Both the position numbers and the translations under genes were made by a program. A stretch of DNA of 64,000 bases from Aquimarina spinulae (GTDB lineage Bacteria > Bacteroidota > Bacteroidia > Flavobacteriales > Flavobacteriaceae), in the NCBI RefSeq assembly GCF_943373825.1, contig NZ_CALSBP010000001.1:434001-498000 (forward strand). The letters run 5' to 3'. Shown here piece after piece: positions 35,524 to 44,838 of the stretch. The notes under the pieces are model-generated. The model made no database searches. It saw nothing but the letters and a program-made list of their open reading frames with translations, and was not told the origin of the DNA. Positions within the stretch are counted from its first letter, which is position 1. Each line of letters opens with the position of its first letter.

Positions 35524-36168
35524 TTACTTATTAAATAGTTTGTATTGCCCTTTTAATCGTATTGTTATGGTAATGTCTTCTTTGTTGTTGTTTCTGAAAT
35601 ACCAACCGTGTTTACCTTCAAAAGGAGCCGTAAATGTTCCTGCCATATTGTTAGAATATGCCAAAGTATAACTCTCATAAAATACATTTTCGGGAGGGCT
35701 TTCTTGTTTTACTTCTCCATGAAAATCAATATAAACAATAGCATCATTAGTAGTACTCCACTCATATTTTATACTTCCATACTTTAATGCTTTAAACTTG
35801 TATTCTATACCTTTTCCTGCAGGAACAGTAACATTAATAGTATCATTTTGCTCTGTAAATTGTTCTGATGCTGGTGGATTGTTTGCTTCTATGGGTTTAG
35901 GTACGTTTGGCGCAGAACCTAATTTTTCTAATTTCAGTTTCTCGAAATTTAATTGAGATACTGGTTCTGTATCGATTGTCTTTATTTTTTCAGTATCGTT
36001 TACATACAATCGACTAAAACCAAAAAACTTTCCTGTACCTAGTGGGTCTATATTGTATTCTGCAGGCAAAACTGCAGTTATAAGTACAACAAAACCAATA
36101 AATAAGGCTATAAAAATTGATTTTATAAGTTGTTTTTTATTCATTATTTGGGTATTGCTTGTCGTCAT
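35524..36168 (-). CDS. transmembrane anchor protein associated with HupE
   Basis: A 214-residue protein with one N-terminal membrane helix (about 16-36; FIALFIGFVVLITAVL), a proline-rich linker (about 85-100) and a periplasmic beta domain (about 105-210; VPAGKGIEYKFKALKYGS, FYESYTLAYSN, GTFTAPFEGKHGWYFRN). Proteins of this layout next to HupE/UreJ genes are annotated as transmembrane anchor proteins. It begins 9 bp after the HupE stop, so they are cotranscribed. An alternative start lies 24 bp inside (MNKKQLIKS). Confidence 0.75.
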   Translation of the reverse strand: MTTSNTQIMNKKQLIKSIFIALFIGFVVLITAVLPAEYNIDPLGTGKFFGFSRLYVNDTEKIKTIDTEPVSQLNFEKLKLEKLGSAPNVPKPIEANNPPASEQFTEQNDTINVTVPAGKGIEYKFKALKYGSIKYEWSTTNDAIVYIDFHGEVKQESPPENVFYESYTLAYSNNMAGTFTAPFEGKHGWYFRNNNKEDITITIRLKGQYKLFNK

Positions 36169-36177
36169 AATTTAGAG

Positions 36178-36867
36178 TTATGTCATGAAATATCCTGTCA
36201 TTTGAAATCCAAACAACAAAAAGCCTGCAGCCATAAGAATTATATTGGTAAGGTTAGAGAATTTAACGTAACTATTATACCTTCTCCAAACTCCTAAAAG
36301 TATAAGAACTAATCCTAAGGCTAAAAACTGTCCTATTTCTACACCTATATTAAAACCGATTAGATTTACAAAAAGCCCTTCTTTATCAAAATTAAATTCT
36401 TGTAATTTGGTCGCTAATCCAAAACCATGAAATAATCCAAAAATTAATACCGCTATTTTGGTATTGGGTTGTTTCTTGAAAAATTGTTTAAATCCTCCTA
36501 GGTTATCAAATCCTTTATATACAATCGATAATGCGATAATGGCGTCTATTAAAAATGCATTTACATTAATATCTGCCATTACACCAAGTAATAGGGTAAA
36601 ACTATGACCGATTGTAAAAAAACTTACATATAATAGTATTTCTTTTGTTCTATATAAAAAGAAAATGACCCCTACCAGAAAAAGTAGGTGGTCATATCCT
36701 GTTATCATATGTTTTGCACCGATATATAAAAACGGACCAAAAGCAATTCCTTTATTTCCTAATAAGAAAGACTGCGTCTCATCATCAACACCATGCGTAG
36801 CGTTTGCGGTTATTGAAACTAGCATAAGGATTAGAAATATAAAGAATGTTTTGGTGTTTTTTAACAT
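36178..36867 (-). CDS. HupE/UreJ-family membrane protein
   Basis: A 229-residue protein with a signal-like first helix and six or more membrane segments. Conserved His-containing motifs of the HupE/UreJ_2 group are present: GYDHLLFLVG (58-67), FTIGHSFTLLLG (85-96) and GLFHGFGLA (about 144-152). HupE/UreJ proteins are linked to nickel uptake, but this subgroup is poorly tested, so the metal is uncertain. It sits between a small His-tailed lipoprotein gene (13 bp upstream) and the anchor protein gene (9 bp downstream). Confidence 0.87.
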   Translation of the reverse strand: MLKNTKTFFIFLILMLVSITANATHGVDDETQSFLLGNKGIAFGPFLYIGAKHMITGYDHLLFLVGVIFFLYRTKEILLYVSFFTIGHSFTLLLGVMADINVNAFLIDAIIALSIVYKGFDNLGGFKQFFKKQPNTKIAVLIFGLFHGFGLATKLQEFNFDKEGLFVNLIGFNIGVEIGQFLALGLVLILLGVWRRYNSYVKFSNLTNIILMAAGFLLFGFQMTGYFMT

Positions 36868-36880
36868 TTTGCAATATAGA

Positions 36881-37084
36881 TTAATGTGCGTGTCCGTGTT
36901 CTTTTACTTGTCGGATACTATCTAATCTTGCTTTTTCAGCTTCGTCAACCTCTGTTGTTGATTCTTGAGTAGCTTCTACTTTAGCAGGATCTGTATTTTC
37001 CTCTTTTTTTTCTTTTTTCTCTGTACAAGCCCCTAAAGTTGCTAAAGCCAAAACAGCTGTAATCATTGATTTTTTAATTGTCAT
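36881..37084 (-). CDS. small lipoprotein with histidine tail (67 residues)
   Basis: MTIKKSMITAVLALATLGAC gives a lipoprotein signal with Cys20, followed by TEKKEKKEEN. The rest is a highly charged helix that ends HGHAH. The alternating histidines at the very C-terminus could bind a divalent metal, which fits the HupE gene 13 bp downstream. No family is recognised. It is the first gene of the three-gene unit. Confidence 0.75.
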   Translation of the reverse strand: MTIKKSMITAVLALATLGACTEKKEKKEENTDPAKVEATQESTTEVDEAEKARLDSIRQVKEHGHAH

Positions 37085-37506
37085 GTTTGTGTTTTTTTAG
37101 ATGAGTTAATTCTAATAAGTTTCTTTTAAATTTTTGAAGTCATACTATTTAACTAACTTAATTTTTGATCAAAATGTATCTTCTTCTTAATCTCTAAAAC
37201 AAAAAATCATCATTTTTATTATGTATGATTTAATAAGTGAAATAGTGTTGCTCACATGGTAAATATAGTTTTTTTTCTAAGATTGCTACAAAGAATGTAT
37301 ATCTCTTAGTGGTATGAATATTCTATAAAAATAGAAAACAGCAAATAGTAATTTTGTAGTTGCATAAGTAGTAAACAAATTCTAATTAAAGAAGCTTTTT
37401 TTGTATTGATTAAGAGTACTGTTTTGGTATTAACCTTGAAATTTTTAATGTGTATTATAGGAGTATATGGTTCAAATATATTCTATTTGAGAAAGAAATA
37501 AATTTC
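37085..37506. other. 422-bp intergenic region without a gene
   Basis: AT-rich DNA between the small lipoprotein start and the ankyrin gene end (both minus strand). It must contain the promoter of the lipoprotein-HupE unit. I see no convincing frame, hairpin or repeat in it. Confidence 0.5.
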
Positions 37507-38490
37507 TTATTTAATTTTCATTAATTCTTTAGTAATAATTTCTTTGTTAAGGTATTCACTATATAGATTCATAAAAAGTTCTGATGCTTTTTTACTATCA
37601 TCATAAATAGCACCAGCTGCAATAATAAGTGCAGCATTTTTCTCGTTTTCTGCATAATATAGAGGAGGATGACCATCATTATCTTTTATATTTAGATCGA
37701 TCTCTTTTGTTTTGAGTACTTTTTTTAAAACCGAGATATTTCGGTTAAATGCGGCATGATGCATTATGGTTTTACCATTTGCATCGACAGCATTAATATT
37801 GGGAGTCGCATTCAGCAATTGGATTGTTAAAACATTATTTTGATCTTGTGCAGCAAGATGCAGAACAGATATTCCTTCGCCATTCTTTAGCATTACATCT
37901 GCATTATTCGTTATAAGGTATTTTGCCAGATTTTTACTATAAACATACCCGCCATTAATTGCAAAATGTAAAGATCCAATATCTTTATGATACATACTAT
38001 CATATCTATTATCGATGTTAGCACCATTTGCTAATAAAATATCAGCACATTCTATTTGATTAAAATGAATAGCTTCATTAAAAGGTGTTTCTTTATTGTT
38101 ACTAAACTCATCTACTTTTGCACCATTTAATAGTAGTAGTTTAACCAAATTACGCAACCCTTTACGAGCAGCATAGTGAAGTGCAGAGCATCCATCATAC
38201 TCTTTTCCTTCTTTACGAGTAACATCGGCACCGTTTTCAATTAGATATTGACTAATTTCTTCACTTCTGTCTGAAGCTTTTATTAGTGCGGTTGCACCAT
38301 TACTATTTACTGCATTGATATTGATACCTTCTTCAATAAGCAATTTTACAACATCTATTTCTTCATAATAAGCGGCCTTGTGAAGCATAGTTTCACCATA
38401 GGAGTCGGTTATATTAATATCAATTCCTTGGGCAATTCTCTCTTTAATTTGATTAATATCTGATATGTCTAAACTGTTAAATTCTGTCAT
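37507..38490 (-). CDS. ankyrin-repeat protein
   Basis: A 327-residue protein made of about eight ankyrin repeats from residue 30 to 300 (for example GETMLHKAAYYEEIDVVKLL, GCSALHYAARKGLRNLVKLL, GISVLHLAAQDQNN). There is no signal peptide, membrane helix or catalytic domain, so it is likely a cytoplasmic protein-binding scaffold. No immunity or toxin partner is visible nearby. It seems monocistronic, 109 bp from the DUF58 gene upstream. Confidence 0.93.
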   Translation of the reverse strand: MTEFNSLDISDINQIKERIAQGIDINITDSYGETMLHKAAYYEEIDVVKLLIEEGININAVNSNGATALIKASDRSEEISQYLIENGADVTRKEGKEYDGCSALHYAARKGLRNLVKLLLLNGAKVDEFSNNKETPFNEAIHFNQIECADILLANGANIDNRYDSMYHKDIGSLHFAINGGYVYSKNLAKYLITNNADVMLKNGEGISVLHLAAQDQNNVLTIQLLNATPNINAVDANGKTIMHHAAFNRNISVLKKVLKTKEIDLNIKDNDGHPPLYYAENEKNAALIIAAGAIYDDSKKASELFMNLYSEYLNKEIITKELMKIK

Positions 38491-38599
38491 AGTTTTTTAT
38501 AGATTAACTCAGAGGTTATCCTTCTTTATTAGTATCTAATATCTGATCAAAAATTAATATAAAAATATTACATTTTGTAGAGAAGATATGTTTCTAAAA

Positions 38600-39934
38600 T
38601 TATAATAACCCCCTGGCTTTGATCTCAAGGTATTTATTAATAGTGTTAACAGTAAGGTTTTCTGGGGTAGTTAATACCGTTTGTATCCCATGTTTTTGTA
38701 ACTCTTTTACCATTACTTTTTTGTCATATGCAAATTGCTGTGCAATAGTTTGATCATAAATGGTTTGTAGATCTTCTGCATTTTGTTGAATAAGATGATC
38801 AAGTTCTGTATTCTGAAAGAAGATCACTACCAATACATGTTTTTTGGCTAAAGCCCGTAAATATGGAAGCTGCCTTTTTAAAGATGATAGATGTTCAAAA
38901 TTAGTATATAATAAGAGTAAACTTCTGTGGTTTATTTGTCGTTTAACATGTGTATATAGCAATCCATAATCAGAATCAAGAAATTGAGTCTTAACATTAT
39001 AAAGTGTTTCAGAAATCGTATTAATGTATGTTTTTTTTCCGCTAGACGGCAAAAAATCATTTACTGTATTAGAAAAAGATAGCATCCCGACTTTATCATG
39101 TTTTTTTAAGGCAATATTAGAAAAAGCCAGTGTACTATTAACTGCATAATCCAGAAGACTTAATTCTTTAAAGGGCATTTTCATAACACGACTAGCATCG
39201 ATGATAGAATATATAGGTTGAGATTTTTCATCCTGAAATTGATTAATCATTAAGTTACCGTGTTTTGCAGAAGCTTTCCAGTTAATAGTACGAACATCAT
39301 CACCGATTACATATTCTTTGATTTGCTCAAACTCCATCGTATGCCCAATACGTCGTATTTTTTTAAGTCCAATTTGAGTTAATTTATTATCAATAGCCAA
39401 AAAATCATACTTTTTCATCTGGATAAAAGAAGGATATACTTTTACCATTGCAGCTTTATCAAAACTATAACGACGTTTTGCAAAACCTATTCTGGTCATG
39501 GCATACACATATAGGTTTCCAAAAACATACTCTCCTCGTTTTACAGGGCGTAATGAGTATTCAAAATCTAAAATAGACTTAGGAGAAATACTTCCTTTTT
39601 TAAGGAAATCACGTTTTTGAAATTGCACCGGGATCTCATCGATAACCTCTACATGGGTCGTAAATTTATAATTACTTTTTATTCGTACGGGAACAGCATT
39701 AAAATCACTATTAGAAAATTTATTTGGTAAAATCCTATTGGCATAAATTCCATTTCTAGTATTATATAAAACCACAATATCAAACAGAAAAACAATTATT
39801 AATCCCCATACCAATAACCAGACAATTGGATATATTGGAGTAAACCAGTATGATAATAAAAACAATACTGATATTAGCGTGAGTATATAAAATACTCTGG
39901 AACTTAGATATAGTGATTTTAAAAATTGGATCAA
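38600..39934 (-). CDS. DUF58 domain protein (MoxR-associated)
   Basis: A 444-residue protein with two N-terminal membrane helices (about 12-52) and a DUF58/vWA-like domain (about 195-400). The signature YVIGDDVRTINWKASAKHGNL (208-228 region) is the DUF58 hallmark, followed by a von Willebrand A-type strand (YSIIDASRVM). It acts with the MoxR ATPase encoded 2 bp upstream. In related operons the pair is thought to act as a chaperone or assembly machine for envelope proteins. It is the last gene of the operon that begins at 44802. Confidence 0.93.
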   Translation of the reverse strand: MIQFLKSLYLSSRVFYILTLISVLFLLSYWFTPIYPIVWLLVWGLIIVFLFDIVVLYNTRNGIYANRILPNKFSNSDFNAVPVRIKSNYKFTTHVEVIDEIPVQFQKRDFLKKGSISPKSILDFEYSLRPVKRGEYVFGNLYVYAMTRIGFAKRRYSFDKAAMVKVYPSFIQMKKYDFLAIDNKLTQIGLKKIRRIGHTMEFEQIKEYVIGDDVRTINWKASAKHGNLMINQFQDEKSQPIYSIIDASRVMKMPFKELSLLDYAVNSTLAFSNIALKKHDKVGMLSFSNTVNDFLPSSGKKTYINTISETLYNVKTQFLDSDYGLLYTHVKRQINHRSLLLLYTNFEHLSSLKRQLPYLRALAKKHVLVVIFFQNTELDHLIQQNAEDLQTIYDQTIAQQFAYDKKVMVKELQKHGIQTVLTTPENLTVNTINKYLEIKARGLL

Positions 39935-39936
39935 AA

Positions 39937-40977
39937 CTAACGTGGTATTTCTACAGATTGCAGGATCATTTCTATAACATTTTCTGTTGTCATCCCTTCC
40001 ATTTCACGTTCTGGTGATAAGATCAAACGATGACGTAACACAGGGAAAAGAGATTTTTTTATATCCTCTGGGGTAACAAAATCTCTCCCGTTAATTGCAG
40101 CAAAAGCTTTTGAGGCATTCATAACAGCAATTGATGCCCGTGGAGAACCTCCTAAATATAAATGCGGATGAGTTCTGGTTTTGGTTACAATCTCGGCAAT
40201 ATATCCCAGGATTTTTTCTTCGATGATTACATCTTGTGTTTTTGCCTTAAATTCTAGTAATTGCTTCGGAGTAATTACCGGATCAACCATCTCTAAAGGC
40301 TTTGTTGTTTTTCTCTCATGATGGGTTTTTAAGATATTTACCTCGTCTTCAAAAGTAGGGTAATCTACCTTGATTTTAAATAAAAATCGATCTAATTGTG
40401 CTTCTGGTAAAGCATAAGTTCCTTCTTGTTCTACTGGGTTTTGAGTTGCTAATACCATAAAAGGAGGATCCATAGGATATCGAATACCATCTATAGTTAC
40501 TTGCCTTTCTTCCATTACTTCAAACAAAGCTGCCTGAGTTTTGGCGGGAGCACGATTAATTTCATCAATAAGAACCATATTAGAAAAAATAGGCCCTTTT
40601 TTAAATTCAAAGTCACTTGTTTTCATATTAAGTACAGAAGTCCCTAATACATCACTTGGCATAAGATCAGGAGTGAATTGAATTCGATTAAAATCTGTTT
40701 TTAATGTTTTTGCAAATAGTTTGGCAGTTACTGTTTTTGCGATTCCAGGTACTCCTTCGATTAAAACATGACCATTAGACAACAGGGATACAATTAATAA
40801 CTCGATAAAATCCTGCTGTCCTACAATTACCTTTGCCAGTTCTACCTTTAATTTTTCTACAGATTGTTGTAATTCACTAAGATCTATCCTGTTCTGAAAA
40901 CTTAGATTTTGCTCTTGAGAGGCTGTCTCAGGAGCTTGCTCCGGGTTTGTGTTATTTTTAATTTCTTCGTTTTCCAT
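39937..40977 (-). CDS. MoxR-family AAA+ ATPase
   Basis: A 346-residue ATPase with Walker A GVPGIAKT (75-82), Walker B MVLIDEIN (134-141), sensor 1 in LATQNPVEQEGTYALPEAQ and the lid domain to the C-terminus. A Gln/Glu-rich tail of about 30 residues precedes the core. MoxR proteins act as chaperones for complexes that contain vWA proteins. The partners are encoded on both sides: DUF58 2 bp downstream, DUF4350 and DUF4129 upstream. Confidence 0.96.
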   Translation of the reverse strand: MENEEIKNNTNPEQAPETASQEQNLSFQNRIDLSELQQSVEKLKVELAKVIVGQQDFIELLIVSLLSNGHVLIEGVPGIAKTVTAKLFAKTLKTDFNRIQFTPDLMPSDVLGTSVLNMKTSDFEFKKGPIFSNMVLIDEINRAPAKTQAALFEVMEERQVTIDGIRYPMDPPFMVLATQNPVEQEGTYALPEAQLDRFLFKIKVDYPTFEDEVNILKTHHERKTTKPLEMVDPVITPKQLLEFKAKTQDVIIEEKILGYIAEIVTKTRTHPHLYLGGSPRASIAVMNASKAFAAINGRDFVTPEDIKKSLFPVLRHRLILSPEREMEGMTTENVIEMILQSVEIPR

Positions 40978-41007
40978 TTATGATTCGTTTAAATGATATA
41001 TCGTTTT

Positions 41008-42222
41008 TTAAGATCGGCTTTTGAATATGTTTATTAATTCATAAAGCTTTAATAAATCTTCTTTTTCGATTTTTACTTTTTTATTCAGTTCATCAAAATA
41101 TTTAAATAATATTTTGGTATCCTCTATACTATTATTGCTTCTGGCTGCAATATCTATTATTGTTTTTTCATTGAGTTCATTTGTAGGGATTCTAAGCACG
41201 TTACGTACATAATCCAAAAATAAGAGGTTTTGTTTAGTAGCAATTTCTTTATGTTTCCCTTTTTCAAAATACATTCCACTAATCGTCTTTGTAAAAGATA
41301 AAGTCTGATTTTTTAAAGGTTCTATAATCGGAATACTACGTTGTTTTCGTTTTCCTTCAAAAATTACAAAAAGGACTACTCCAATAAGCACAAAGTAGTA
41401 TGCCCATTTGAGGTAGCGATTATTTAAAAGTAAGAAAAGTGGAGAGGTATAAAATGTTTTTCCTGATTTATAATAATTATCCCATAGTAATTTTTGATTG
41501 GGATTTATATACGCCAAAAGGTTTTGAGTATATTGATAATTCTTGTCTGTTAGCATAAAATAATTCCCAAAGGCCTCGGGAAAAGTATGTAATAGAATTT
41601 TCCCTTTACCAAAAGATTGTTGTATATAATTTACTTTTGGATCTTTGACCTTTAATGTATCATTATATAATTGTGTAACTCCTAAAATAGTGGCATTTAT
41701 CGTATCTAATTCATTAAAATACGGATTATAAATATCTTGATCATACAAAAAGGGGGACTGTGTTTTAAGCTCTTTATTAACCAACTCAACAAGAGGCTTA
41801 GTAGATATGTTATCTATAGATATAAGATTATCGGTCTCAATATTAAGAGTGTCTAATAATCGATTTTCTATAGTTTTTGCCGATACAAATAATGTGTTCC
41901 CGTTTTCAACCCATTTTAATAGGGTATTTAGCTCATTTTTATCAAAGTTGATCGATCCATTAATAAAAAAATATGTTCCTGATACACTATCATTATCCTT
42001 GAGAAATTCATAAGGTGGTTGGTTTATATCCTGTAACCCTTGAGTATCAAAAGATTCTTTTATTAAATTGTAAGAAACAAAAGAACCCAAGGGAATTTTA
42101 TCTGTTTTGGCATAACTTGGATACCAGTTTACAGGTTCGGGTTCACTAGCTTCAATATAGGTGAGTAAACCAATGGCTCCTATAATGATGATGATTAATA
42201 TTTTAGAACTTTTGGTCATCAC
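41008..42222 (-). CDS. DUF4350-domain membrane protein
   Basis: A 404-residue protein with an N-terminal membrane helix (about 6-22), a periplasmic DUF4350 domain (about 45-230; YNLIKESFDTQGLQ, TLFVSAKTIENRLL, GKGKILLHTFPEAFGNY), a second membrane helix (about 268-285) and a cytoplasmic tail. The DUF4350 fold resembles a glutamine-amidotransferase-like Rossmann domain without known catalysis. It is fixed in the MoxR operon, 1 bp after the DUF4129 gene and 30 bp before moxR. Confidence 0.88.
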   Translation of the reverse strand: MMTKSSKILIIIIIGAIGLLTYIEASEPEPVNWYPSYAKTDKIPLGSFVSYNLIKESFDTQGLQDINQPPYEFLKDNDSVSGTYFFINGSINFDKNELNTLLKWVENGNTLFVSAKTIENRLLDTLNIETDNLISIDNISTKPLVELVNKELKTQSPFLYDQDIYNPYFNELDTINATILGVTQLYNDTLKVKDPKVNYIQQSFGKGKILLHTFPEAFGNYFMLTDKNYQYTQNLLAYINPNQKLLWDNYYKSGKTFYTSPLFLLLNNRYLKWAYYFVLIGVVLFVIFEGKRKQRSIPIIEPLKNQTLSFTKTISGMYFEKGKHKEIATKQNLLFLDYVRNVLRIPTNELNEKTIIDIAARSNNSIEDTKILFKYFDELNKKVKIEKEDLLKLYELINIFKSRS

Positions 42223-42223
42223 A

Positions 42224-42973
42224 TTAACGTTGGATAAGATGGGTTATTGAAACAAATTCTTTTTCAGCTTTCTGGTATAATTTTTCATTAACCTCAAAGC
42301 TACCGTACCAGATAAAATCGTATAATTTGGTGATAGATTTAAATTGACGTTGTACCGAATCGTCTGCTAACTCCTTGATATAATCAGTATTAGTTTTTTG
42401 AGCTTCCCATTGAATTCGTTCTACATCGGATAACTTTTTTAGTACAAATAGATAATAATACCGAATTGCTAATCTATAATTTTTATGCTGCAAGGCCTGA
42501 TCAATCAATTGTTGAATATCTTGATTTTGAATAATATCTTCATCTTCTGTAAGTTCTATCTGTGGGGCAAGTTGTTTTTCAAGAAGCATATCTGAAGGAT
42601 TTACCTTCATAAACAACCAGCCTAATAAAAATAGCACACCTATAATTAAAAGATAGGGGAGAAGTCTAAAAACTACAGCCCAAAACCCGGTTACTTCTTC
42701 TGTGCCAAACAGCCACGAGATAAATCGATTCCAGAGTTGAGCTAGCCAGTTTTTAAACTGCGTCCACCAGTTATCAGGTTCTTGATATTCGGTATAATTA
42801 AAATCATCTTGTGTTTTAAACTCCTCTATTTTCGGGTTATCAAACTGTGGTGCTTTTTGCTGAGAGTCGAGATCATAAACTAACTCCTGGGGATCGGATA
42901 TTGCAGTACTATCCTGAACTCTTGCTGATAAGAAGAGTGGTAGAAAAAATAAGACGTAGTAAAGAATTTTCAA
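42224..42973 (-). CDS. DUF4129-domain membrane protein
   Basis: A 249-residue protein: signal peptide or helix (1-18), an acidic periplasmic stretch, a Trp-rich segment (WWTQFKNWLAQLWNRFISWL, 68-87), a membrane helix (about 100-120) and a cytoplasmic DUF4129 domain (about 150-245; YRLAIRYYYLFVLKKL, WEAQKTNTDYIKEL, FDFIWYGSFEV-like end). DUF4129 is usually the C-terminal part of transglutaminase-like proteins; here it stands alone, as in other Bacteroidota MoxR operons. One-base gaps on both sides show tight cotranscription. Confidence 0.87.
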   Translation of the reverse strand: MKILYYVLFFLPLFLSARVQDSTAISDPQELVYDLDSQQKAPQFDNPKIEEFKTQDDFNYTEYQEPDNWWTQFKNWLAQLWNRFISWLFGTEEVTGFWAVVFRLLPYLLIIGVLFLLGWLFMKVNPSDMLLEKQLAPQIELTEDEDIIQNQDIQQLIDQALQHKNYRLAIRYYYLFVLKKLSDVERIQWEAQKTNTDYIKELADDSVQRQFKSITKLYDFIWYGSFEVNEKLYQKAEKEFVSITHLIQR

Positions 42974-42974
42974 T

Positions 42975-43847
42975 TTATTCTGATTTACCTAAAGAATCAA
43001 TTTGTTCTAATGCGCCTGTAGCGTGTTTTCTTTCATTCAAATTATAATATATAAATGCAGTAGAAATTGCGGTGATAATATATAGTATATATTGAGCTGC
43101 TGATGATAAGGTATTTAAGGCGATAAAAACCCAATCAACCATAGTAGATGGATCAGCCAAAGATCCTTCTGAAGCTGCAGTAAATGTTTTTGTAAAGGTA
43201 TAGATTAATGCTGGAATAGAAAATACAAAGCCTATTACTCCTATAAGGATAGCAATAACAAAAAGTGTGGCAAAGGTAATCCACCATTCGTTTTTTATGA
43301 GTAGGAAACTATCATTAATCGCATCAGAAATACTAGTACCCCGAAATACCAGAATTGAAAAAACCAAGCTCATAGGGACATACAAATAAATACCAGGAAT
43401 AGCACAAAGCATAAAACCAAAAAAGGTAATTAATCCCGAAAGAATTCCTAATCCGATGATATTTCCAAAATCTTTTTTTACGCCATGCAATACAATCTCA
43501 AGGTCGACATTACCTTTGTTTTCTATATAGTTTTTAATATAGTGTAAAACAGTACCAAAAAGTAATGCATAAAATACGAGTAACGTTGCCAACATTGAAA
43601 AAAGAGCAATAATAAGGGTTCCCGAATTATACATTCCGCCATTCCTAATACTCACCGGATCAAAAATATTCGCAGAAGAATGTGCATAATAGGCAGAAGC
43701 AAGTAAGAGTAATATAAAAGGGATTCCCGAAGTTTTTAACAAAACAGATAGTAATGATTTACCATTTTGTCGTATAAAAGCAAAAGTATCTGTTAGGATA
43801 TCTCCTAATTCTCTTTTTTTCTTAAATTCTATGTAGTCGTTATTCAT
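42975..43847 (-). CDS. multi-pass membrane protein of the MoxR/SpoIIM operon
   Basis: A 290-residue protein with six or seven membrane segments (about 33-55, 75-105, 130-155, 160-185, 190-220, 250-275). The opening RELGDILTDTFAFIRQNGK is typical of a Bacteroidota group without a name; it resembles the membrane part of glycerophosphodiester-phosphodiesterase-type proteins, but no catalytic residues are present. It starts inside the last codons of the SpoIIM gene (8-bp overlap) and is followed after 1 bp by DUF4129, so its role must lie with this operon. Confidence 0.75.
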   Translation of the reverse strand: MNNDYIEFKKKRELGDILTDTFAFIRQNGKSLLSVLLKTSGIPFILLLLASAYYAHSSANIFDPVSIRNGGMYNSGTLIIALFSMLATLLVFYALLFGTVLHYIKNYIENKGNVDLEIVLHGVKKDFGNIIGLGILSGLITFFGFMLCAIPGIYLYVPMSLVFSILVFRGTSISDAINDSFLLIKNEWWITFATLFVIAILIGVIGFVFSIPALIYTFTKTFTAASEGSLADPSTMVDWVFIALNTLSSAAQYILYIITAISTAFIYYNLNERKHATGALEQIDSLGKSE

Positions 43848-44802
43848 TTTTTAGTCTGTTATAAAGTTGTCTGGGGTAAATTACATAATAAAACAAGATT
43901 AGAGCTAGCGACCCTGATATGATTAAAATAGCCAGCCAATCAGGCATTTCTGTATGCCTGGTGACAAAGCCTTCTAAAAACCCTGCTAATATAAAAAAGG
44001 GAACTGTGCTAATCACAATTTTTAACCCAGCTTTAATTCCTTTAACAAAAGAAGTAAGTCGAGTATACGTTTTTGGAAATAAAATAGAGTTTCCTACAAC
44101 CAGGCCTGCACATCCAGCAATAATAATCACAGAGATTTCAATCGTACCATGAATCCATATTGTGCGAGCACTTTCCCAAAGCAATCCTTTCTCGTAGAAA
44201 AAATACTGAAAAGAACCTAGCATTATAAAATTTTGCATAAGCATATATATAGTTCCTATCCCGAATAGTACTCCTAGAATAAAGCAATTAAGAGCTACTT
44301 TGATATTATTTAAAGTTATCCCCAAAAACATATTGGTTTCTCCCATTTGTTTGTATACTGCCATGGGATCTTCGTTAGCAATATTTTCTAAGGTCATATT
44401 TACATAAGCATCACCTAAGATTGATCTTACAAAAGCTCCGTCGGTAGCAGAAGAATATGCTCCTATAGCCGTAAACAAAACAGAAATTAGAAATGCGATG
44501 AGTAAGTGTTTTTGATATTGATAGAATTCTATAGGAAATTCTTTAACCCAAAAAGAATACAATCGATTTTTTTTCTCTTTTTTTGTTTTATAGATTTTTT
44601 GATGAGCACTAGATGCTAAACCATTTAAATAATTAAGAGTTTGACTATTAGGATAAAATGTCTGAGCATAACTAAGGTGATCAGTTATCTCGATATATAA
44701 ATTAGAAAGCTCATCTGGAGTTATTTGAGTATTATTAACCAGAACACTTTCAAATTTTAACCATTTATCTTTATTTTGCCTCACAAAAGCCGCCTCACGC
44801 AT
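43840..44802 (-). CDS. stage II sporulation protein M family (DUF95) membrane protein
   Basis: A 320-residue protein with a cytoplasmic N-terminal region (1-95) and about five membrane helices. The SpoIIM family features are the helix pair around LNNIKVALNCFILGVLFGIGT and the HGTIEISVIIIAGCAGLVVG segment (about 218-238). The name comes from Bacillus, but this organism group does not sporulate; in Bacteroidota the gene belongs to the MoxR-DUF58 operon. It is the first gene of the minus-strand operon and is divergent from the RDD gene, with 36 bp between starts. Confidence 0.92.
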   Translation of the reverse strand: MREAAFVRQNKDKWLKFESVLVNNTQITPDELSNLYIEITDHLSYAQTFYPNSQTLNYLNGLASSAHQKIYKTKKEKKNRLYSFWVKEFPIEFYQYQKHLLIAFLISVLFTAIGAYSSATDGAFVRSILGDAYVNMTLENIANEDPMAVYKQMGETNMFLGITLNNIKVALNCFILGVLFGIGTIYMLMQNFIMLGSFQYFFYEKGLLWESARTIWIHGTIEISVIIIAGCAGLVVGNSILFPKTYTRLTSFVKGIKAGLKIVISTVPFFILAGFLEGFVTRHTEMPDWLAILIISGSLALILFYYVIYPRQLYNRLKNE

Positions 44803-44838
44803 GTATCGAAGATTAAGAGGCTCAAAGAAACATAATTA

